Assembly: GCA_900545495.1 (NCBI GenBank)
Contig: UQZJ01000009.1
Location: 1 to 64,000, forward strand
Direction: 5' to 3'
Origin: an uncultured Eubacteriales bacterium
Lineage (GTDB): Bacteria > Bacillota > Clostridia > Oscillospirales > Oscillospiraceae
Length of the DNA: 64,000 nucleotides
The position numbers and the translations under genes are program-made. Below, piece after piece: positions 39,958-47,913 of the stretch. Each line of letters starts with the position of its first letter. The first letter of the stretch is position 1. The notes beneath the pieces are model-generated. The model searched no databases. It was given only the letters and a program-made list of their open reading frames with translations, and had not been told where the DNA came from.

Positions 39958-41063
39958 CAGTCTGCGTCGTCGAAGTCGTCGGCGGACACGTCCACCGCGC
40001 GGCCCGCTGCCTTGGCAGCGGTGCGGGACTGTGCGCCCATCAGCTTATGGAAGTTCTCCCGAACGGCTGCCTCCAGCTTGTCCGCCTCCTCGGGATGGTC
40101 GCGGAAATACTGCTTGGCGGCATCGCGCCCCTGTCCCAGACGGATCTCTCCCATGTTGAACCACGAGCCGCTCTTCTGCACCAGATCCAGCTTCACCGCC
40201 AGATCCAGCAGGTCGCCCATCTTGCTGATGCCCTCGCCGTACATGATATCGAACTCCGCCTCACGGAACGGAGGTGCTACCTTGTTCTTCACCACCTTGG
40301 CGCGGGTGCGGTTGCCGGTGACCTCGCCGCCGGACTTCAGCGTCTCGATGCGGCGCACGTCGATGCGGACGGAGGCGTAGAACTTCAGCGCCCGGCCGCC
40401 GGTGGTGACCTCGGGGTTGCCGTACATGACGCCCACCTTCTCGCGGAGCTGGTTGATGAAGATGACAATGGAATTGGTCTTATTGATGACGCCGGTGAGC
40501 TTGCGCAGCGCCTGACTCATCAGGCGGGCGTGAAGACCCACAAAGCTGTCGCCCATCTCGCCCTCGATCTCGGCGCGAGGTACCAGCGCCGCCACGGAGT
40601 CCACCACCACCACGTCGATAGCGCCGGAACGCACCAGCGCCTCGGTGATCTCCAGCGCCTGCTCGCCGGTGTCGGGCTGGGAGATGAGCATATCCTCCAC
40701 ATTGACGCCCAGCGCCTTGGCGTAGGTGGGATCCAGCGCGTGCTCTGCGTCCACAAACGCCACCTCACCGCCCATCTTCTGAGCCTCCGCCAGCACATGG
40801 AGTGCCAGCGTGGTCTTACCGGAGGACTCCGGCCCGTAGATCTCCACGATACGGCCCCGGGGCAGTCCACCGATGCCCAGCGCCAGATCCAGCGACAGGG
40901 AGCCGGTGGGGATCGCCTCCACGTTCATCGTGCTCTCCGCGCCGTAGCGCATGATGGAGCCCTTGCCGTACATCTTTTCGATCTGCTGCATGGCCGTTTC
41001 CAGCGCCTTTTTCTTGTCGGACACCGCCGCGCTGGCGGCCACAGGTTCTTTCTTCGCTGCCAT
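39957..41063 (-). CDS. recA: Recombinase RecA
   Basis: RecA drives homologous recombination and triggers LexA cleavage. The 368-residue product has Walker A GPESSGKT (residues 77-84), the DVVVVDSVAALVPRAEIEG Walker B region and the L2 loop (INQLREKVGVMYGNPEVTTG, a 20-residue run). The acidic tail ends DDFDDAD. GGAGGAGGA precedes the ATG. The 66 bases between prmC and recA hold a small hairpin but no LexA box or clear promoter. Control therefore seems to come from the promoter upstream of the DUF1385 gene at 42993-43031. Confidence 0.98.
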   Translation of the reverse strand: MAAKKEPVAASAAVSDKKKALETAMQQIEKMYGKGSIMRYGAESTMNVEAIPTGSLSLDLALGIGGLPRGRIVEIYGPESSGKTTLALHVLAEAQKMGGEVAFVDAEHALDPTYAKALGVNVEDMLISQPDTGEQALEITEALVRSGAIDVVVVDSVAALVPRAEIEGEMGDSFVGLHARLMSQALRKLTGVINKTNSIVIFINQLREKVGVMYGNPEVTTGGRALKFYASVRIDVRRIETLKSGGEVTGNRTRAKVVKNKVAPPFREAEFDIMYGEGISKMGDLLDLAVKLDLVQKSGSWFNMGEIRLGQGRDAAKQYFRDHPEEADKLEAAVRENFHKLMGAQSRTAAKAAGRAVDVSADDFDDAD

Positions 41064-41129
41064 TGTTCCGTCCTCCTCCGTTGTGATACCTTGATATTAT
41101 GGGAATCGCTGTCCCGAAAGCAGGACAGT

Positions 41130-41996
41130 TCAGATCTCCGTGTGCAGAATACCCCAGACTACCCGAGGGATGTCGTTGAGGTCGGGGATCACCTCGATGT
41201 CGCCGAAGCCCACAGCTCGCATGATGCGCAGCACGTCGTCGGCCTGGCCGATGCCCACCTCAAAGTAGAGCCGCCCGCCGGGACGCAGCGCCTCCCGCCA
41301 ATGCGCGCAGATGGCGCGGTAGAAATCCAGTCCGTCCACGCCGCCCTTCAGCGCCAGGTGCGGCTCATAGTCCCGTACCGAGGCGTCCAGTCCCGCAATG
41401 TCGCCGTCGGGGATGTAGGGCGGGTTGGACACGATGCAGTCAAACTCCCCCAGCCGGGCAGGCGCCTTCTCCAGTGCGTTGAGCTGCATGGACACCACCT
41501 GACCGGACAGTCCGGTGCGGCGGATGTTCTGGCGGCAGACGCGCAGCGCCCCCTCGTCCAGCTCGCCCAGCACCACATGGCTGCCGGGAACGTGCTTCGC
41601 CACGGCAAGACCGATGCAGCCGGAACCGGCGCACAGATCCAGCACGCGGGGGCCCTCCGCCTCCCGCAGTCCCTCGATGACGGCGGCAGCCAGCACCTCC
41701 GTGTCCGGGCGGGGAATGAGCACCCGCTCCGAGATGTCCAGCGGCAGGCCGTAGAACTCCCACTCGCCGATCAAATACGCCACCGGCTCGCCGGCCAGAT
41801 GGCGCTCCACCAGTGCGCGGGTCTGCCGCTCCACCGTGTCGGGAACATAGAGCCGGCTGTCCCGGCTCAGCTCCTCCCGGCTCTTACCGGCGGCGCAGCA
41901 CACCAGCTCCCGCGCCTCCAATGTGGCGGCGGGCAGCCCCGCCTTGTGGAGCTGCTGGCGGATATCTAAATACAAATTGTTATATGTGATCGCCAT
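41130..41996 (-). CDS. prmC: Release factor glutamine methyltransferase
   Basis: PrmC methylates the GGQ glutamine of release factors. The 288-residue product has the N-terminal substrate domain, the SAM-binding VLDLCAGSGCIGLAVAK motif and the catalytic NPPYIP motif. A GEPVAYLIGEWEFYGLPL run is typical. It lies between the DUF1385 gene (21-base gap) and recA. In many Firmicutes prmC and the DUF1385 gene are next to prfA, which is not visible here. Confidence 0.95.
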   Translation of the reverse strand: MAITYNNLYLDIRQQLHKAGLPAATLEARELVCCAAGKSREELSRDSRLYVPDTVERQTRALVERHLAGEPVAYLIGEWEFYGLPLDISERVLIPRPDTEVLAAAVIEGLREAEGPRVLDLCAGSGCIGLAVAKHVPGSHVVLGELDEGALRVCRQNIRRTGLSGQVVSMQLNALEKAPARLGEFDCIVSNPPYIPDGDIAGLDASVRDYEPHLALKGGVDGLDFYRAICAHWREALRPGGRLYFEVGIGQADDVLRIMRAVGFGDIEVIPDLNDIPRVVWGILHTEI

Positions 41997-42017
41997 AATA
42001 CGTCTCGTATTTCCTTT

Positions 42018-42965
42018 TTACCACTGATCTTTCCCTTCTTCGGCAGGGATCACCAGCTTCATTGCTTCGATGGCCACCTCGATCATGGAGTCGTCCGGCT
42101 CGTTGGTGGTGAAGTTCTGCATCCACATACCGGGTGCGGAGAGGATGCGGGTCACCACATTGTCGTGGGCGCCCACGAAGCGGTTGAACTCATAGGTCAC
42201 GCCCACCACGGGGATGAGCAGCAGCAGCTTGACGCCGATGCGCACCCAGATGTTCTGCCAGTCGATGTAGGGAAACACGATGCTGGACACCAGGATCGAC
42301 ACGATGATGACCACGAACAGGAAGCTGGTGCCGCAGCGGGGATGGTGCTTGGGCTGGGGGCGGACGTTCTCCACCGTCAGGGGCAGCCCCGCCTCATAGC
42401 AGAAGATGGTCTTATGCTCCGCGCCGTGGTAGCAGAACACCCGGCGCACGTCCTTCTGCTTGGAGCAGAGGATGAGGTAGGTCAGAAAAACCAGCACCTT
42501 CACCACGCCCTCGATGCTGTTGTGGACAGCGGCGCTCTGTGCGTGGAACAGCCCTGCGATAAACGTGGGCAGCAGCATGAACAGCACCAGCGTCAGCCCC
42601 AGACTGAGGATGACGGAAAATGCCACGATCAGCGATTGCAGCTTTTCCGCCGGGATGTGCTTTTCCAGCCACTGGTCAAATTTGCCGGGCTTTGCATCCT
42701 CGTCATCAGGGAAATAATCCGCCGAGAACATCAGTGCCTTCACGCCGGTGATCATGGAGCTGATGAACGTCACGGCGCCGCGGAGAATGGGGATGCCCAG
42801 AATGGGATACCGGTCCTTGATGAACTTCCGCTCCGTCACCTTGGTGACCAGTCCCTCCGGAGAGCGAACCACGATGGCGTCCTTCTCCGGGCCGCGCATG
42901 AGAATACCTTCGATCAGCGCCTGTCCGCCAATGGTGGTGCGGAAGGTGCCCTGTTTCTTTTCCAT
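42018..42965 (-). CDS. DUF1385 membrane protein (YqhQ-like)
   Basis: This 315-residue protein belongs to DUF1385, a family common in Firmicutes and of unproven function. The N-terminus has the signature GGQALIEGILMRGP and an N-terminal soluble part, followed by four or five membrane segments from about residue 110. The HGAEHKTIFCYE and HPRCGTSFLFVV motifs, with conserved His and Cys, are present and could bind a metal. It is the first gene of the operon with prmC, recA, recX and rimO, under a promoter with a LexA-like box. Confidence 0.88.
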   Translation of the reverse strand: MEKKQGTFRTTIGGQALIEGILMRGPEKDAIVVRSPEGLVTKVTERKFIKDRYPILGIPILRGAVTFISSMITGVKALMFSADYFPDDEDAKPGKFDQWLEKHIPAEKLQSLIVAFSVILSLGLTLVLFMLLPTFIAGLFHAQSAAVHNSIEGVVKVLVFLTYLILCSKQKDVRRVFCYHGAEHKTIFCYEAGLPLTVENVRPQPKHHPRCGTSFLFVVIIVSILVSSIVFPYIDWQNIWVRIGVKLLLLIPVVGVTYEFNRFVGAHDNVVTRILSAPGMWMQNFTTNEPDDSMIEVAIEAMKLVIPAEEGKDQW

Positions 42966-42992
42966 ATGCCTGTGTGATCCTTTCTGAAGGCA

Positions 42993-43031
42993 AGCATATC
43001 ACAGCTTGCCGAAAAATGCAACAGTTGTTCG
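42993..43031 (-). promoter_or_regulatory. Promoter and LexA-like box of the DUF1385-prmC-recA-recX-rimO operon
   Basis: TTGCAT (43016-43021), 17 bases ending in TGTGA and TATGCT (42993-42998) form the promoter on the minus strand. The box CGAACAACTGTTGC (43018-43031) overlaps the -35 exactly as in lexA (AGAACAAATGTTGC). Both share GAACAA-N-TGTTGCA. Confidence 0.7.
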
Positions 43032-43036
43032 ATTAT

Positions 43037-44479
43037 TTACAGTTCTTTTTCCGTTTCCCGCTTCAGTGGCAGGTGGATGGTGACCACCGTGCCGCCGCCC
43101 TCGGCGTTGCCGATGTCGAACCGGCCGCCGTGGAGATTGACGATCTCATCACAGACCGCCAACCCGATGCCGCTGCCCCGCGCCCGGGAGGAGCCCTTGT
43201 AGAATTTCTGCTTCACATAGGGCAGCTCCGCCGCCGGGATACCGGGGCCGAAGTCCCGGATGGTGATGACATAGGCCTCGTTCTCCTGCGTCAGGCGGAC
43301 GACGATGCGTTTGCCGGAGCCGCCATGCTTGGCGGCGTTGTCCAGCACGTTGCAGAACACCTGCTTCAGCCGCTCCGGGTCGCCGGTGATCGGCTCCTCG
43401 TACAGCGCCTTGTCGCTGGTGTACTCCAGCGAGATGCCGTCCTGCCGGAACAGCTCCCGATAGGTGTAGACCGCGTCCTCCAGCTCCGCCTGCAGGTCGG
43501 TATCCTCCACCTGCAAGGTGAAGCGGCCGTCGGTCATCTTGGAGAAATCCAGCAGCTCCTCCACCATGTTGGTCAGGCGGCGGGACTCCTTGAGGATGAT
43601 CTGCACGCCCCGGCGCAGCTGCTGGACGTCGCAGGACTCGTCCTCCATCAACGTCTCGCCCCAGCCGTTGATGGCCGTCAGCGGTGTCCGCAGCTCGTGG
43701 GACACGGAGGAGATAAATTCTGACTCCATTTTCTCGCTCTGGCTGATTTTCAGGGACATATCGTTGATATTGTCCACCAGCACGCCCATCTCGTCCGTGT
43801 ATTTATTGGGGATCTGGATGCCATAGCTGCCGCCGGAGATGCGCTTGGCCGCCTCCGACACCGCCGACACCGGCGCCACCACGTTGCTGATGAAGATGGA
43901 GCTGGACAGGAAGATCAGGCAGATGACGGCAGCCATCACGCCGCAGACCACCAGCACCGTCAGAGACACCTGACGATCCAGCTCGCCGATGCCGGTGACG
44001 TAGCGCATGACGCCCACCACCTGCCCGTTGTACTTCAGCAGGCTGGAGGCGGCGATGATCCGCTCGCCGGTGGCCTCGTCCCGGCCTACAAAATCCTGCA
44101 CCGTACCGCTCTCCACGGCCCGGGCGATCTCCGGCGTGCCGGGATAGGTACCCGCCGTCAGACCGCGGGTGGTGACCTCCACCCGTCCGGCACTGTTGAG
44201 GAATTGCAGCTCGATGCGGTCGCTGTCGTCAAAGGTGGCGGCGTACAGCGTGGCACTGCGGTAATACTCCTTGTAGCCGGTCATGACATAGGTGTTGAAG
44301 TAGTCCGCGCCGGAGGACGCCTTGGCCCGCAGGGTGGAGCGGGCGCTGTTGTAATAGTTGCTGGCGAAGCCCACGGAGATGAGGACACCCACCAGCAGCA
44401 GTATGGCGGCCACGGGGACGATACTCCCTGCCAGCCAGCGGCGGCGCAGACCCTTTACCTTGGGCAGCTTGGCGGGCAT
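43037..44479 (-). CDS. Sensor histidine kinase
   Basis: This 480-residue kinase has a membrane segment near residues 18-40, an outer sensing domain of about 130 residues, a second segment near 172-197, a HAMP-like linker (RISGGSYGIQIPNKYTDEMG), the phospho-accepting His261 (SVSHELRTPL), and an ATP-binding domain (NVLDNAAKHG, DFGPGIP, GSGIGLAV). The ATG at 44479 follows AAAGGAG by nine bases. The gene lies after its response regulator, 141 bases downstream, with the structured repeat in between. The signal is unknown. Confidence 0.93.
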   Translation of the reverse strand: MPAKLPKVKGLRRRWLAGSIVPVAAILLLVGVLISVGFASNYYNSARSTLRAKASSGADYFNTYVMTGYKEYYRSATLYAATFDDSDRIELQFLNSAGRVEVTTRGLTAGTYPGTPEIARAVESGTVQDFVGRDEATGERIIAASSLLKYNGQVVGVMRYVTGIGELDRQVSLTVLVVCGVMAAVICLIFLSSSIFISNVVAPVSAVSEAAKRISGGSYGIQIPNKYTDEMGVLVDNINDMSLKISQSEKMESEFISSVSHELRTPLTAINGWGETLMEDESCDVQQLRRGVQIILKESRRLTNMVEELLDFSKMTDGRFTLQVEDTDLQAELEDAVYTYRELFRQDGISLEYTSDKALYEEPITGDPERLKQVFCNVLDNAAKHGGSGKRIVVRLTQENEAYVITIRDFGPGIPAAELPYVKQKFYKGSSRARGSGIGLAVCDEIVNLHGGRFDIGNAEGGGTVVTIHLPLKRETEKEL

Positions 44480-44530
44480 ATTCCTCAACTCCTTTCTTGC
44501 GTGTCATGGTGCGGCAGCAGGTATGCGTGA

Positions 44531-44615
44531 GATTTTTCGTCAGGACGAGGCGCGTCGGCACAGCCGTACTTTGTGTACGGCACGCCGCCGCAACGAAGTA
44601 CTGGCGAAAAAGATC
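44531..44615 (-). repeat. Structured dispersed repeat, copy 2 (response regulator-kinase spacer)
   Basis: This copy is also 85 bases and has the same orientation relative to its operon as the copy at 27518-27602. Identical parts are the apical hairpin GCCGTAC-TTTGT-GTACGGC and the internal loop (GACGAGG opposite AACGAAGTA). The outer stem (GATTTTTCGTCAG with CTGGCGAAAAAGATC) and the middle stem (GCGTCGGC with GCCGCCGC) differ from copy 1 by paired changes. It ends five bases from the response regulator stop codon. Confidence 0.8.
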
Positions 44616-44620
44616 CGCTG

Positions 44621-45304
44621 TCAGAAGCCCCACTTGTAGCCATATCCCCAGACCGTGGTAATATAGGTGGGATTCGTGGCGTTGTCCTCGATCTTGAGCC
44701 GCAGGCGGCGGATATTGACGTCGACGATCTTGAGCTCGCCGAAGTAGTCGTGCCCCCAGACGAGGTCGAGGATCTCCTCGCGGGAGAGGGCCTTGCCGGG
44801 GTTCTCCATGAACATTTTCATGATGGAGTACTCCACCTGCGTGAGCTTGATGCGCTGGCCGTTCTTCTCCAGGGTGCGGTTGCGGGTGTTGAGGAGGAAG
44901 GGCGGCTGCTCGATCTCACCGGCGTCCACGGCGGCGCCGCCGGAGCGGCGCATGAGGGCGTCTACGCGGGCGGTGAGCTCCGCAGGGGAAAAGGGCTTGG
45001 TGACATAGTCGTCGGCGCCGGTCATGAGGCCGGTGACCTTGTCCATCTCCTGAGAGCGGGCGGTGAGCATGATGATACCGATGGTGGCGTTGGTGGCGCG
45101 GATGCGGCGGCAGACCTCGAAGCCGTCGATACCGGGGAGCATGATGTCCAGCAGCGCGACGCGGACATCCGTATGCTCCTTCAGCTTCTCCAGCGCCTCC
45201 TCGCCTGTCTCCGCCTCCACCACCTCATAACCGGCGCGGCGGAGATTGATGACGATAAAGCTGCGGATGCTGGATTCGTCCTCCAAGACCAAGACTTTTT
45301 TCAT
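44621..45304 (-). CDS. OmpR-family response regulator
   Basis: The 227-residue product has a receiver domain with acidic residues LEDE at 8-10, phospho-acceptor Asp53 (LLDIMLPG), Thr81 and Lys103 (TKPF), followed by a winged-helix DNA-binding domain (KLTQVEYSIMKMF ... DVNIRRLRLKIE, WGYGYKW). The ATG at 45304 has AAAGGAG seven bases upstream; a longer frame was rejected. It follows the lipoprotein gene and precedes its likely kinase. Confidence 0.94.
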   Translation of the reverse strand: MKKVLVLEDESSIRSFIVINLRRAGYEVVEAETGEEALEKLKEHTDVRVALLDIMLPGIDGFEVCRRIRATNATIGIIMLTARSQEMDKVTGLMTGADDYVTKPFSPAELTARVDALMRRSGGAAVDAGEIEQPPFLLNTRNRTLEKNGQRIKLTQVEYSIMKMFMENPGKALSREEILDLVWGHDYFGELKIVDVNIRRLRLKIEDNATNPTYITTVWGYGYKWGF

Positions 45305-45324
45305 AGCCTGCTCCTTTCGTTCGA

Positions 45325-46644
45325 TCAGGAATTGTTCCACGCGGGGAGGATGAGACGGAAGCTCCGGCGCAGCAGATCCTCGTCCATCCCGTAGTAGGTG
45401 GCGATCTCGTAGACCTCGCCGGCGTAGACCGTGGCGGTCTGGCGGCGGAGGACGATACGGCTGCCGATGCGGCTTCGGCTGTCCCGGTTTTCCCCGGTGA
45501 TGGTGTAAATGGTCAAAACGGCATCGCCGTTGATGTGCAGGGTCATCTGGTTCTCGTTGATCATGCCGCCGGTAACGGCTGTCACATCCCACGTCCACCA
45601 ACTGGTGGGGATGGTGAGATACCAGCCGCCGGACTGACTGTGGTAGGTCTTGGCGGTCTGTTCAAAGCGGCCATCCGTCTTCCAGCGCATCCACGAGACG
45701 AGACCGTCCGTCTGCTCGGTGGGCGTATCTCCCAGCGGGCAGGGCAGCTCGATGATGCCGTCGCCGTCGATATCCTGCGGCGACAGCTGGCGATAGGGAT
45801 AGACGGCAGTGGAAACGCCGCTGTTCCGGTCCATGGCCACGTTGACAAGACCGGTCTCCTGCCGGTAGATGAGGATATCCGTGACCGCCATATTGGTGGT
45901 GTCCACGCCGGTGATAAAGACGGCAGGGGTATCCTTGGCCACCATGCCGGTGACCACACTGCCCCGGTTCAGCGCCGTCATGGTGCTGGACAGACGGCAG
46001 CGGTAGGACACGCCCATCTGCTCGCCCTGCCAGCCGTAGAACTCCGCCACAGGCCCCATCTCACCGTCGGTGCGCAGCACCAGCAGGCTGGGGACGCCGT
46101 CGCCGTTCAGATCCTGAATGGTGAAGCGGCTGTAACCGCAGGACATAAGCGCTACCGGCTCCGGCTCGATGGTGTAGGCCGCCAGCGTCTGGACATCGGC
46201 GCTGATGCGCCAGCCCACGATCAGCTCCCGGCGGCCATTGCCGTTCAGATCCTGATAGTATACGCTGTCCACGGCGGTGCCGCTGCTCTCGATGGTACAG
46301 AACAGGCGGTAGCCCTCGTCCTCGTCCAGTCGGAACACCATGATCTTCAGCGGCTTTTCATCGGCGCTGCGGCGCATGAACACCATGGCCTCCTGCCGGC
46401 CGTCATCCTCCAGATCCAGCATCTGCACGGACTGGATGTTCCGTCCGCCGGAGGGCGACGCGTATTCGTAGCCCTGGGCGATCAGGCTGTCCAGCTGCTG
46501 GGACAGGCCGGTATATTCCGGTGCCATGCGGGGCAGGGTGAACAGCTGCTCCACCGAGGCGTCAAAGAAATTGCAGCCGGTCAGCAGGGCGGCAGCCGCC
46601 CACGCCATCAGCAGCAGGATGCACTTTTTCAGGGTACGCTTCAC
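45325..46644 (-). CDS. Lipoprotein with FG-GAP/VCBS-like acidic repeats
   Basis: This 439-residue protein has a lipoprotein signal ending in LLTGC. The mature part has at least four spaced Asp-rich motifs (DLEDDGRQE, DLNGNGRREL, DLNGDGVPS, DIDGDGIIEL) that resemble calcium-binding turns of beta-propeller repeats. I do not know its function. It is the first gene of an operon with a response regulator and kinase, so it may be an outer sensor or partner. Start GTG at 46644 follows AAGGAGG; the ORF's earlier start lacks a ribosome site. Confidence 0.78.
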   Translation of the reverse strand: MKRTLKKCILLLMAWAAAALLTGCNFFDASVEQLFTLPRMAPEYTGLSQQLDSLIAQGYEYASPSGGRNIQSVQMLDLEDDGRQEAMVFMRRSADEKPLKIMVFRLDEDEGYRLFCTIESSGTAVDSVYYQDLNGNGRRELIVGWRISADVQTLAAYTIEPEPVALMSCGYSRFTIQDLNGDGVPSLLVLRTDGEMGPVAEFYGWQGEQMGVSYRCRLSSTMTALNRGSVVTGMVAKDTPAVFITGVDTTNMAVTDILIYRQETGLVNVAMDRNSGVSTAVYPYRQLSPQDIDGDGIIELPCPLGDTPTEQTDGLVSWMRWKTDGRFEQTAKTYHSQSGGWYLTIPTSWWTWDVTAVTGGMINENQMTLHINGDAVLTIYTITGENRDSRSRIGSRIVLRRQTATVYAGEVYEIATYYGMDEDLLRRSFRLILPAWNNS

Positions 46645-46687
46645 GGCGGCTCCCTCCTTTTCCGGCAGTACGGCCAATATACAGTAT

Positions 46688-46693
46688 ATTGTA
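46688..46693 (-). promoter_or_regulatory. Extended -10 of the lipoprotein-response regulator-kinase operon
   Basis: TGTGATACAAT on the minus strand has the extended -10 form. The -35 (TACCAA at 17 bases) is poor, which suggests an activator, possibly the response regulator itself. Confidence 0.5.
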
Positions 46694-46746
46694 TCACACT
46701 CCGCGCCGATTTGGTAGTGCTTTTTTGCGGCTTTTGCGCCGCAGGC

Positions 46747-46780
46747 AAAAGGGACGGGCCGCTCCTGCGACCCGTCCCTT
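46747..46780 (-). terminator. Terminator of the Big-domain membrane protein
   Basis: AAGGGACGGG (46749-46758) and CCCGTCCCTT (46771-46780) form a 10-bp stem, ending in TTTT on the minus strand just after the stop codon. Confidence 0.82.
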
Positions 46781-46794
46781 GCAGTCCTTTACAT

Positions 46795-47742
46795 TCAGCG
46801 GATGCGGATGATGGCCTTCACCGTTCCGCCGCCCACCGAGCCGACAACGGTGGCATACCGTCCGCTGGTGGTGCCGGTGACGGTGATCTTGTCGCCGTCC
46901 AGCGTGCATACGCCGCTGCTGTCGCCGTCAATGCTCCATGTGACGGCGGCGGTGGTGCCCTTGACGCCCAGCTTCCAGACCTCGCCCTTCTTGGTGCTCA
47001 TCTCAAACACGCCCGTCTCGGAGGTGGCGGCCAGTTCACCGACATAGCCGCCCTCGGAGGTGGCTGTGATGACCAGCTTGCTCACATCCACCTTCTGGGT
47101 ATCTGTGGGCTTGTTGGTGTCCGTAGGCTTCGTCGTATCCGTAGGCTTATTGGTATCCGTAGGTTTCGTGGTATCCGTAGGCTCCGTGCCGTCCTCGGCG
47201 GCCTTTACCGTCAGGCTGCACGCGGCCTCCGCATCGCCCACCTTGGCGGTGATGACCGCATTGCCGGCGGCGACAGCCGTGACCTCGCCGCTGTCGCTGA
47301 CGGTGGCCACGGTGGGATCGCTGCTGCTCCACGCGCAGGTCTCCTCCGTCTCCTCGTTGACCTTCAGCGTCTCCCTATCCCCTACGGTCAGCGCCAGCAC
47401 GGCGCGGTTCAGGGTGATGACGTTCTCCGGCTCTGCCGGGTCGGGGGTATCGGGATCCGGCGTGGGGGTCACGTCCTCCACCGGCGGCTTCTCCCCGCCG
47501 ATGGCGTCCTTGATCTGGTCTCCAAACACCAGCCACACCACCAGCAGCACCAGCAGGGCCAGCACCAACACCATCACGGGGCCGAGGATGCTGGGCGCCC
47601 GGCGGCGGGACGTATCCTCCCGGCGGCTGCGGCGCTTCTTCACGCGGCCGTTGTAATAGGCGTCGTCCTCCTCGCAGAAGGGACAGGTCTTATAGCTATC
47701 GGAGAACATCTCTCCGCATCGTCTGCACTTGATCAAGCTCAT
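46795..47742 (-). CDS. Zinc-ribbon membrane protein with Big-type domain and Thr/Pro repeats
   Basis: The 315-residue product has an N-terminal zinc ribbon (CRRCG and CPFC), a basic stretch and one membrane helix (about residues 52-74). A Pro/Asp-rich spacer leads to a bacterial Ig-like Big_2 domain (about 105-180: VTLNRAVLALTVGD, ATVSDSGEVTAVAAG). Five copies of PTDT(T/N/Q)K and a second beta-rich domain follow. The layout suggests a cell-surface part anchored with the zinc ribbon inside. Function unknown. A Firmicute gene pair of the same design is at 17590-18429. ATG 47742 follows GGAGG. Confidence 0.78.
   Translation of the reverse strand: MSLIKCRRCGEMFSDSYKTCPFCEEDDAYYNGRVKKRRSRREDTSRRRAPSILGPVMVLVLALLVLLVVWLVFGDQIKDAIGGEKPPVEDVTPTPDPDTPDPAEPENVITLNRAVLALTVGDRETLKVNEETEETCAWSSSDPTVATVSDSGEVTAVAAGNAVITAKVGDAEAACSLTVKAAEDGTEPTDTTKPTDTNKPTDTTKPTDTNKPTDTQKVDVSKLVITATSEGGYVGELAATSETGVFEMSTKKGEVWKLGVKGTTAAVTWSIDGDSSGVCTLDGDKITVTGTTSGRYATVVGSVGGGTVKAIIRIR
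47102..47191 (-). repeat. Five 18-bp tandem repeats coding PTDT(T/N/Q)K
   Basis: Five imperfect units of 18 bases with the pattern TCCGTAGGCTT(C/A) encode a Thr/Pro/Lys-rich spacer in the surface part of the Big-domain protein. Copy number could vary between strains. Confidence 0.85.
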
Positions 47743-47775
47743 GTGAAAAACCTCCGGGGAAAAATCTATTTTACA

Positions 47776-47804
47776 TAATATCCACTTTCCCGTCCCGCGT
47801 CAAC
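47776..47804 (-). promoter_or_regulatory. Promoter of the Big-domain protein gene
   Basis: TTGACG (47799-47804), 17 bases and TATTAT (47776-47781) on the minus strand. Confidence 0.75.
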
Positions 47805-47853
47805 CGCCTAACGGCGAAATTCATTCTTTTTTTACAAGCAAACGCCGCACCGC

Positions 47854-47882
47854 TTGCTTTTCTCCCTCATATTTCCTATAAT
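47854..47882 (+). promoter_or_regulatory. Promoter of udk
   Basis: TTGCTT (47854-47859), 17 bases and TATAAT (47877-47882) on the plus strand give an RNA start near 47889. Confidence 0.75.
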
Positions 47883-47913
47883 AATGGGCAAAGCATTTGG
47901 GAGGACGCGGGCT

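Noticed and set aside
41064..41129. A separate SOS promoter directly upstream of recA
   Set aside because: The gap has no GAAC-N4-GTT box and no good -35/-10 pair. Control from the upstream operon promoter explains the data better.
47102..47191. Regular short repeats suggesting a CRISPR array
   Set aside because: The 18-bp units have no spacers, are in frame and code a Thr/Pro/Lys repeat.
45535..47778. A 747-codon plus-strand frame opposite the lipoprotein and Big-domain genes
   Set aside because: It spans two real minus-strand genes, their promoters and a terminator, and its translation is low in complexity.
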